From the NCBI GenBank assembly GCA_031002005.1, contig JARYHS010008074.1, forward strand, positions 274,165,930-274,229,929: a DNA stretch of 64,000 nucleotides. The letters run 5' to 3'. This stretch comes from Vandiemenella viatica. Lineage: Eukaryota > Arthropoda > Insecta > Orthoptera > Morabidae. A model generated the notes under the pieces. The model ran no database searches, was not told where the DNA came from, and saw nothing but the letters and a program-made list of their open reading frames with translations. How positions within the stretch are numbered: the first letter of the stretch is position 1; each line of letters begins with the position of its first letter. Both the position numbers and the translations under genes were made by a program. This document shows positions 56,351-64,000 of the stretch, one piece after another.

Positions 56351-57231
56351 ACTTTACATACACAAACAAACACCTTCCAGAGGTCAAGGTTAGTTTAAGT
56401 TTCGGAAAAAATACCGACAATGGCTACTATTCCAACAGGGGCGTCTCGTGTCATAGATAAATTTAGACGGCATGAAAGTTGTTTGCTTTTCTATTCTGAG
56501 GACATCAGCTAAGTCAGTTATTTTCAAAGTTAACACGATAGCTAAATACTTAACTTCCGATTAATAGTGTTAAGTTTCTAACAATCGCGAAGTTTTGTTT
56601 GCTACTGTTTGTTATTCAGTGAACTTTAATTACACTTCTTTTGAACAATTAATCTATAATCACCAATTCTATGTCAAATTTTGTCGAAAAAGTAAGTTAC
56701 ATTCTACAAATTAATTTTGAAACATTTGATACTAACTTTTTGTTTGCTTGAAAGGCTAAAAGATGTCAAAATATTTTCCAGGGATCTGTTTCAGAAACAT
56801 GTACCGCATTGTGTTGTAGATGTATTTAGTATGACAAATTTATTATGTTAGAGTATGGTGAAAAAAATTCTGTTTTTTTTATTCACATCTTGCTGTTCAA
56901 TATGGCGTCAATTAAAAAAAAAATCAATATTACAATCTCCATTTTCCCCTTGAAAAAATGTGTTTTGTAGATATGAGGATTAAAAATTCTCAAATTTCTT
57001 CTGTATTTCTAAATTTACATTACAAACATTTATCAAAGGGTTGTAAAATGGATCAGATCTCTGTTTTATTAACATCTTAAATATAATGAATAAAAACCGT
57101 CATACTGATAAACGTAATTTATTTTGTCCCTTGTTTAATCATATGTAGAAAGAACCAATTGCATTACGTTAGTTAAAAAACAAGAATACATAATCTCTAA
57201 TAAATTTATTGAGTTAGGAAAGAATTTAACA
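56351..57231. other. AT-rich spacer
   Basis: No element recognised. Confidence 0.5.
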
Positions 57232-57614
57232 AGGGAGCGTCCATAGCTCCATTTTGGCCTCCTGTGAACCCCCCTCCCCCCCACGTAGCCTTACGTGACT
57301 TTTGCCTCTTCCCCCCCCCCCTCCTCCCCACGTAGCACGTAGCTTTTTTCCCTTTTGATTCCAGAAGACATTTTGTACTGTTTTCTCTTGCCAGACTATT
57401 GTAAATTATATACGGAGATAATTAACTGAGGGAAATAAATATTCGCATGCTGTTGTGAGTTCTGTTCCTCATTTCAACTGTGAAAAATGTTATGCAAGGA
57501 AAGCTACATGGCCTGGCTGGGAACCCCGCCTCCCGCCACGTATCCCATCGTAGCCTTCCAGCCAATCCCCCCTCCCCCCCCTGAACCGAGCCACGTAGTT
57601 TGTGCACTGTCCCC
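57232..57614. repeat. TIR repeat Y, copy 2
   Basis: Closely related to 53159-53551 (about 85-90 percent over the unique centre, for example GACATTTTGTACTGTTTTCT and GGGAAATAAATA). The left end has lost part of the TIR. C-rich runs differ in length between the copies. The right end reads GGGGACAGTGCACAAACTAC inward. Confidence 0.8.
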
Positions 57615-57857
57615 AAGTAGTAACAGCTCGCAGGGTAGTCAACTTCATCTCATTCGGTATTTTTATACTGTTGATTTTCATGGTATAAGTTATAATTGTT
57701 TTGTTTCACTCATATTTTTTTTTAAATGGTAGTAAGTTCTACAGATGGATTTTGTTTAAATTTTATGTTTGAATTAAAAAATAAACGTATAGCTCTGCAT
57801 TTCAAACGACTAAGCATCTTGAATTATAATCGTAGGCTTCCGCGGCCAGAGTCAGTT
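57615..57857. other. Spacer
   Basis: Nothing recognised until the motif TTCCGCGGCCAGAG (about 57838), which belongs with the following hairpin. Confidence 0.45.
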
Positions 57858-57964
57858 GATTCTTGACTGTCCGGGTGGCTCTGCCCTGGAATAGACCCCA
57901 GAATGAGGGTCGAAACGTCGGTTTCAAGAAACATGACGCGGCGCCACCCGGACAGCCAAGAATC
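57858..57964 (+). repeat. Hairpin with hammerhead/Penelope-like core
   Basis: Arms GATTCTTGACTGTCCGGGTG (57858 on, 22 bp) and the inverse at 57943-57964 pair at 21 of 22 positions. The 63-bp loop contains GACCCCAGAATGAGGGTC followed by GAAACGTCGG. The order resembles the CTGAnGA ... GAAACGTC motif found in terminal repeats of Penelope-like elements and related to hammerhead ribozymes. TTCCGCGGCCAGAG just upstream also looks Penelope-like. No coding sequence adjoins it, so it may be a solo terminal repeat. Identity is tentative. Confidence 0.5.
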
Positions 57965-59184
57965 ATCTTGAATTAATTATTTCAAGGAACTTTGAACATC
58001 TCCGAGGTGATTAGCTATATATTCATAGGCTGTAAGGATATATAAAATATACATACATCTGAATAAATACTTGCAGAAATATTTGGAATGTTAGAGCACA
58101 ACGGGGAGATAATGGCGACATAGTACTGTAATCTCCAACGGAATTATAAATGAGTGATAAGACTAGAGCAGGCTCCACACAAGATAATGCAATATAAACA
58201 ATGTGGGCGTATAAACTAGTCTGATGATTATAAACCCCCTTCCAAACGAGATTATTGCTGCATAAAATATTCTTCGGTCTTCACGTCAATTTGATGCGAC
58301 GAGAATATTGTTGACCGCAGTGCATCTTAAATATTCACAGCAATGCCAATTTAATCATTCCCTCACTGATTTTTTTCATTATATACTGACACATTTTATC
58401 GCCAGTTTCAAATGGTAACCGCGATGAAACTGATGCGGTATGAATGATGCCAACCGCACTCTGTCAAAAACATGATTAGTTGCGATAAAGCATATGCTCT
58501 TGCGACAGTTTTCCTAAAAACAAAGTTTTACAGTATCTTAATTTTCCCTTTAAACTATTTCAGTGTTTTAGGTAATTTGTTCGTCATTTATCTCTATAAT
58601 TTATTCCAGTCTATTGAATCCCTTTTCTTATGCATGAAATCAACTGGTAGTTTATAATCATGCTCATCTCGTGCCTTCAGTACACTGATTTAAATTATTC
58701 TCTCAATATACATCAGATCAAAAGCACGTGGATCAGTTTAAAGTCTATTGTTATAAATGAAACTGGACAAATTTATAGTGTGCTAAGTTGGAGATTTTGA
58801 GATTTGTACCAATCTGATAAATAAAACTTTTGCGAAGTATGATGATCAAAAATTCCTCTGCCATCCAGGTATCAAACCATGGAACCCTGTTTCGAAGACT
58901 GAATAGTTCTCTAGTTAAAAATAAAACTACAGTTTGTTCCGTTTCAATTAAAATTAACTGGGTCTAAACCAAAACTGCTATATAGCTATGCATCGGAGAC
59001 AATTGTACTAACTAGAAACAAAAAGACATCTGGAAAGTAGTTAGTGGTTAAATCTTATAAAAGATTGGATGATGTTTAAATGCATGCGAAATTTGTTAAT
59101 ATATTTAGTAAGAAGAACGTGCAGGTAACAAAAATTGTAGTACATCATAAGTTATATGTGGAAACGTAGTAATTAGTGCAAAAC
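57965..59184. other. AT-rich spacer
   Basis: No recognised element. Confidence 0.5.
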
Positions 59185-59240
59185 AAGAAGAGAAAAAGGA
59201 TTGCATCAAAGCATTCGAGAGACTAACGACAGAAAAGAAG
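59185..59240 (+). repeat. RTE-like LINE 3' tip, fragment
   Basis: GGATTGCATCAAA followed by GAGAGACTAACGACAG matches the last 50 bp of the LINE ending at 32310 (GGATTGCATCAAA ... GAGAGACTGATGACAG). A mutated A-rich tail follows. Only the tip is preserved. Confidence 0.65.
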
Positions 59241-60914
59241 TAGCTATACCCAGAATGAAAGATTGTTATCCATTTCCAAACTCGGGTCTTGGCGTTCCAG
59301 CACGGCCTGTTAGGGACAAGTAACTCGTGAGTGAGACTTGCTGGAACAAGTGGCTCCCGGGACAAACAATAATACAGCAATTTGTCACGCATCGCGCGCT
59401 AACAGACAACTTTCGCTGGCCGCTAAGATACTTCGCCAGCACTACTTCCCGAAGTCCGCCGACATTGTTTTCCACATCACTGCTTTTTTAAGTGTGTAGC
59501 TTTTATCTGCTAGAAGCAAGGTGCAGGCAGGAAGTATTAAGAAAACCTAAACCCTGCTTCCGCGAGTGATTTGAATGGAAACATTGAAAAAAAAAATGTA
59601 GGAAACGAATTGGCTGTTCCGTACTATACTGATATTCCTATGTTGTCCATAAGGAGAGAATCATTAAATACGAACTACTATATAATTAACGACAGGTGCG
59701 CCGCCAGTATTGAGACGAAGTGATCTTGCAGTCGGCAGCGGCAGCACGGGGGAAAGCGGACGGCCTCACATAGCGACGGTCTCCGGTTCGAGCCCAGCTA
59801 TGCGAATGCGCTATTGTAATTTATATTGGACTTTGTCATGTGTCATCCATAACATCCATAAAATTCTACGGTTAGAATGTGAAAAGGAAATTTGTTTCAA
59901 ATTTAAATTTACCGCCTCCGTATTTCAGCTTTCCTTCATACCGAAGACGTTGTCCATTATGCGAATATCATATTTAATAGGAATGAGTTTATATACATAA
60001 AACCACTATTATATCTGAGTTTAAGTGTCAAAGTTTGGTTCCTTTCCAACTTGGAAAACAGAGAAATTAGGGCAATTTCGCTGTAGGAATTTTAACTCCA
60101 GATAAAATGCGAAACATCAGTGATACTTTGTGCAAAAGTACAGTCCAAGTGAAAGAGCATCCAGCCCTATGCTTTAAATTATCAAATCTTGATATTTGCC
60201 GCTCGGTTTTTCATTTCCCGTTATTTATGATCAAGTTTGAAAGGGATAACTGAGCAGATTTCAAGAACGACGGTTTCATAAACTACAATAACGATTAACG
60301 TTAACAATCGCTCTGTATTTAAACGTTGCTGTTAAAGTTGGTCGAGTCATTTTTCTCATGAACCACAGACTAGCGAAAAGACGAGATATAGAAAATCAAT
60401 AGTTCTTTGCTTTATCGATTTAAAAATCATAGAATCCAACACAGAATATCACCTTTCGTTGACAAGTGAAAGAGCTGCGAAAAACGTCGAAGTGTTGCAC
60501 AGTGTCTCAATTCAGATGTCCCGAAACATTGCCAGAAATCAATCTTCCATCCCGACAGGGTTCAGGTGTCTGCATAGTAGGCAAGTACGTAAATCTTGCA
60601 TTACTCATCCACAAAACTAGTCCAGGCTGTAAATACAGACTCCTGTTGTCAAGAAATTCGCAATATGCACAAAAACTGTATAGTAAGCAGCCGGAATAGG
60701 TTAACTGCTGCTAACAAATACAACGGAAGAAGGGCGCTAATGACCCCGATGTCGACGCACCCTAAAGCTACAACAACAACAACGGAAGAATTGAGAGTTT
60801 TCCTCCATACTTATTACTCCACACAACTTTCCCTTGTAGATCATTACTTAAAAAAATAAAAAAATAATAAAAAAAGATTAAGTATTTCACCAAGAATCGA
60901 CTTAAAAACGACAT
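59241..60914. other. Unassigned region
   Basis: 59260-59470 is GC-richer with overlapping minus frames of no known family. At about 59786 GGTTCGAGCCC looks like a pol III B box after a GC-rich stretch but lacks a matching A box. 60770-60785 is an ACA repeat. Otherwise AT-rich. Confidence 0.4.
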
Positions 60915-62060
60915 TCCAGAAATTTGTTGACTGTCTCTCCAAAGTTTCTTCGAAATCAGTATTAACACTCGGGTCTGCATTGGGATAAGTGCATTCAAGT
61001 GAATGGGGCCTCTTTTGCACAATATTTATATGCTTAAATGTATATATACCTTGTAATGTTCCAGTTATTTAACAGTTTCAACCTCATTCACTTTGGGCGC
61101 CAAGAGTTGATAACAGATTGAAATTATCAAGCATTTACATAAATTATGCATAAAACAATGAATAGGGGTGGACCGGGATAGTAAGAAAAGGTAAGGAATG
61201 AAAACCCCCAATTAACTACTGAAAAATTATAATTCAATTTATTTGACTAATAATGAAAATTAATTTTTATTTAGTGAACCATCTAAAACGGTAACAGATT
61301 CCCTCAACAGGTCAGCAAGCAATAGGACAGCAATGAGATTCTAATCATGGCGCTCTGGGTCAAATTCAGTCCAATTCCAAGATCTTGCTGTGGACAGCAG
61401 AATTTAGTGATGTATTACCGCTTGGATGATACGCCTGTGGCAGATGCGTCGTCCGACGAGAAGCAGTACACAACGGATAGTGTACTCTGTCAGAACCGGG
61501 CTCTCCATACTGCAACCGACAGCGAAACTGGTGGGCAGGTGAGACGCCGCCGATCACACCAGGAACCAGAATGTCCTGGTTAAAACGCAGTTCCTCACTT
61601 GGGAGGCTCGTACCAGTGTGTACGCGAGGCCTCTCGCTTTGAAACCCCACACACGAGTCCCCACATCAATGCACGCCCTCGGTGTCTGGCGTTCGTCAAA
61701 CAGATGACACTCTCCTCGCCAGAGCAAGGGCAGGCAATAACACAACGTTCTGTTCCGACGAAATTCACTGGATCCCAGATTTCATTTTATTTTATGTCTA
61801 TCTTAAAGCTCATTGTCTTTATTAAATATTGTAATGAGTCAAACCTGACACATTACAACCTAAAAAGACAAAGTTAATATTTAAAAACTACCACTTCATT
61901 TGCAGCAAGCTTTTCCTCCTGTTGTTGAAGTAATATCAATATGAATGCCTTTTTATTTGTAAAAAGAAGGATCTATACACTCAGCGCTTTTGTCTTTGAT
62001 TGACATACTTCCAACTAATTGGAACTTTGGAAGGACCTTAGATCGACATTTTCTTGATTT
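60915..62060 (+). repeat. Direct duplication D, copy 1 (filled)
   Basis: Same sequence as 63325-63618 in two blocks: 60920-61048 (TTTCTTCGAAATCAGTATTA, GGCCTCTTTTGC) and 61863-62060 (CTACCACTTCATTTGCAGCA, GAAGGACCTTAGATCGACA). In between lies an 812-bp insert absent from copy 2. Non-coding. Confidence 0.85.
61049..61860. mobile_element. 812-bp TA-flanked TIR insert
   Basis: Defined by comparison with the empty counterpart at about 63435-63450. The ends are inverted: CCTTGTAATGTTCCAG against GGTTGTAATGTGTCAG (about 12 of 16). TA lies at both borders (61047-61048 and 61861-61862). The interior has a GC- and CpG-rich block (61347-61760) with opposing frames of 78-94 codons without recognisable domains. 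TA duplication suggests Tc1/mariner-like or related mobilisation, but the terminus is not one I can name. Confidence 0.65.
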
Positions 62061-62823
62061 GATTTCGAGGGATTAGGGAATACCGAAATTTGTGTGCCTG
62101 GAAAGGGAATGGAGCCCGGATGCTACCTAACTTAAGTGCTCAACCTGTAGGGTCGTTTGTGTGTTTAGCATAATGATCAGTTTCCGGCTAGACACATAAA
62201 ACCAATGTTTTTGACTTGGTGTGTGGTATCACTCTCTTTCATCGAGTATATAGACAATGAGGAAGAAGAAGCCCTTAGACCCAACAGAGTCACAATTGTC
62301 GTTTAAAGAGATTTGCGTCTACTCGTTTCACAAACAAATAATGACATTGTCGTTTGAAGCTTCCGAAGCAACGTGCTCCCCTTACGTTTTGGCGGCTGGC
62401 TAGGTGTACACTTGTCGGGCAAGTGGGCGTGCCCGCGCGCAACCACTGACCTTCAACGCCGGCCGCCACTTTCTCCTGTAGGGCATTAGCCGGATGACAC
62501 ACTAAGCGCGAGGCTGCGCAGTCCCCAAGCGCCTCCAGCATTGGGACACACTGTCCCCAAGGGGAGGATAAACATCCAATTAATTCTGCTCAATCGCTAT
62601 GGTACAAATGGCAGCATTTTTTTTTTGTTTTTGTCTTTTTGGTTATTTATGAATATGATCCAAAACTAAAACCCATGTTAACAATATTTATATTGACACC
62701 GCGAATATTTATTTGACTACTCCTCTGCTAATCAATCTTTAAAGACATTTTGAATCCTAGAAGCTTTAAGAACCCAAATTCTTAAAATTCTTTTCTAGCG
62801 ATTTCTAGCTTGTCATCGTTTCG
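62061..62823. other. Spacer with a CpG-rich block
   Basis: 62370-62560 is strongly GC- and CpG-rich (GCGTGCCCGCGCGCAACC). The minus frame 62290-62541 in it has no recognised domain. T-rich run at 62617-62640. Confidence 0.45.
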
Positions 62824-63245
62824 TGAGCGGCTTGGTGGCTGAGAGGTTAAGGCGTCTGACTGGAGATCGATAGATCGCCGGTTGTACCTTAGACCCGGTA
62901 GGATTATTGGGTTAGGCTAGACGGCTAAGATAGGGGCGGACTGCTCAGCTGATAAGAATTTTTTTTTTTTTTTTTTAACAGTTTAACGTCCCTTTTTAAC
63001 AACGTGGTCTTCAGAGACGAGAAAGGATGGGGGCAAGGAATGGGAAGGAATTCGGCCATGGCCTTTTTGAAGGAAGCATCCCGGCATTCACCTGGAGTGA
63101 TTTGGGGAAACCATGGAAAACCCAAATCTGGATGCCCGGACGGGGATTCGAACCGCCGTCCTCCCGAATGCGAGGCCAGAACGCTATCCGTTACACCACC
63201 ACGCGCTGATAAGAAACTTTGTCACAAGGTCATTACGACCATATG
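62824..63245 (+). repeat. SINE-B, internally deleted, split by SINE-A
   Basis: The head TGGCTGAGAGGTTAAGGCGTC and a mutated B box (GGTTGTACC) jump directly to ACCCGGTAGGATTATTGGGT, so about 140 bp of the body is missing compared with 18177-18475. It continues to AGCTGATAAGAA, is interrupted at 62959-63204, and resumes with ACTTTGTCACAAGGTCATTA and CGACCATATGAATT. Confidence 0.8.
62959..63204 (-). repeat. SINE-A (tail type 1), 11-bp duplication, inside SINE-B
   Basis: Antisense copy with poly-T of 18 (62959-62976). The type 1 tail contains AACGTGGTCTTCAGAGACG, the body GGAATTCGGCCATGGCC, B-box-like GATTCGAACC (antisense, about 63145), and the head ends ACACCACCACGC. It is flanked by GCTGATAAGAA at 62948-62958 and 63205-63215. 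The long uninterrupted tail and perfect duplication mark a recent insertion. Confidence 0.95.
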
Positions 63246-63324
63246 AATTTACTTCATCGTTTTCGTAGAACTGAATTTTTTGCAGATACGCTGGACGGAT
63301 ACAACAATCTTGTCTCAAGCTGGA

Positions 63325-63618
63325 ATATTTATTGACTGTCACTCTAAAGTTTCTTCGAAATCAGTATTAACACCCGGGTTCGCATTGGGAGAAGTGCATT
63401 CAAGAGGCCCTCTTTTGTTTAATATTTCTATGCTTAACATACATACATAAAAAGACAAAGTTAACATTTGAAAACTACCACTTCATTTGCAGCAAGCTTT
63501 TCCTACTGTTGTTGAAGTAATATCAATATAAATGGCGTTTTATTTGTAAAAATAAGGGTCTTGATTGACCTACTTCCACTTAATTGGGATTCTAGAAGGA
63601 CCTTAGATCGACACAACG
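63325..63618 (+). repeat. Direct duplication D, copy 2 (empty)
   Basis: Roughly 88-90 percent identical to the flanking parts of copy 1 and lacking the 812-bp insert. The empty site reads CATACATACATAAAAAGACA (63440 on). Confidence 0.85.
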
Positions 63619-64000
63619 CCCGCTTTGGCTCGCAGTTAAACCAGTCACCGTATGCTTAATCAGCACGTATTTTTACATTAATAACAGATACTGACAACTG
63701 CTACAAGTAGTACGTGAAAAACGAATAAATAAGTTTTTGTTTTAAATGATGCTGTAGCACCGTATCTGACATGTATTATCGGCAAGTTCAATAGAGTAGC
63801 GATAATATCGCCGCATCTAACAAAATGAATTTTACGCTTCATAAAGAATCGTTAAAATATTGTTCATGGATCTTAATAAGAAGAGGTAATAGCGAAATCT
63901 GTTTCACTTAGCCGTAAGGTATACAGGATAAATTATACAACTTCACGTCGTAAATAATGTTTAGGCGTTTTCTGCGTCTGGTACACTAAATACGATGTTA
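63619..64000. other. Unassigned AT-rich end of window
   Basis: Nothing recognised. Confidence 0.5.

Noticed and set aside
57858..57964. Rho-independent terminator
   Set aside because: GC-containing stem but no bacterial context and a 63-bp loop; the hammerhead/Penelope-like reading fits better.
59700..59810. tRNA gene or SINE head (GGTTCGAGCCC B box)
   Set aside because: No convincing A box or acceptor pairing and no body matching SINE-A or SINE-B.

Overview
The window reads as gene-poor, AT-rich eukaryotic chromosomal DNA, most likely from an arthropod and probably an insect. The reasons are high-copy tRNA-derived SINEs, several insect-type non-LTR retrotransposons, mariner/Tc1 relics and many short hAT-like and Harbinger-like elements. 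No bacterial-style operon, rRNA, functional tRNA gene or CRISPR array is visible. I could not recognise one host protein-coding gene. Open frames not explained by transposons are short (60-154 codons), have no recognisable domain, and are what AT-rich DNA yields by chance. The window is best described as an intergenic region or very large intron made of layered transposable elements.

Layout. 0-12 kb: a decayed R1-like LINE end (3.0-3.9 kb), a possible hAT remnant with TATGACC repeats (4.4-5.3 kb), a near-perfect 75-bp hairpin (6.0-6.2 kb), a small hAT-type MITE with an exact 8-bp target duplication (7.95-8.16 kb), a hammerhead-like/Penelope-type motif (8.44 kb), and a Penelope-like reverse transcriptase plus GIY-YIG relic (11.3-12.4 kb). 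12-24 kb: a long-arm fold-back element (12.4-12.9 kb), a hAT-type element packed with ATCGAT (13.4-14.05 kb), a broken mariner that hosts a SINE and probably a second DNA element (14.6-17.1 kb), a tRNA-SINE (18.2 kb), a PIF/Harbinger derivative with TAA duplications (20.15-21.0 kb) and an antisense LINE fragment (21.2-22.0 kb). 24-33 kb: a plus-strand RTE-like LINE (25.0-32.3 kb) split by an almost complete minus-strand Ty1/copia element with 195-196 bp LTRs and a 5-bp target duplication. 33-52 kb: SINE copies, a second LINE family (3' ends at 17.6, 34.4, 38.3 and 56.3 kb), a MITE inside a SINE, a 163-bp tandem duplication (39.3 kb), a foldback (43.75 kb) and a Tc1-like relic (48.5-49.2 kb). 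52-64 kb: a hAT-type element with an exact 8-bp duplication carrying another repeat inside it (52.7-54.1 kb) and a second copy of that repeat (57.2 kb), a hammerhead/Penelope-like hairpin (57.86 kb), a direct duplication whose first copy carries an extra 812-bp TA-flanked element (60.9-63.6 kb), and a SINE inserted in another SINE with a perfect 11-bp duplication.

How the parts relate. The autonomous elements seen here (copia, RTE LINE, mariner, Tc1, Penelope) all carry stops or frameshifts. The non-autonomous ones (SINEs, MITEs) depend on enzymes encoded elsewhere. The nested insertions give relative ages: copia is younger than the RTE LINE, the 62.96 kb SINE is younger than its host SINE, the 14.85 kb SINE is younger than the mariner, and the 53.16 kb repeat is younger than its hAT host. 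The most informative observations are hAT-type elements with 8-bp duplications, an unnamed 812-bp TIR element exposed by a filled/empty pair, and a LINE family sharing a 3'-terminal hairpin. All identifications are from reading the sequence; no database search was possible.
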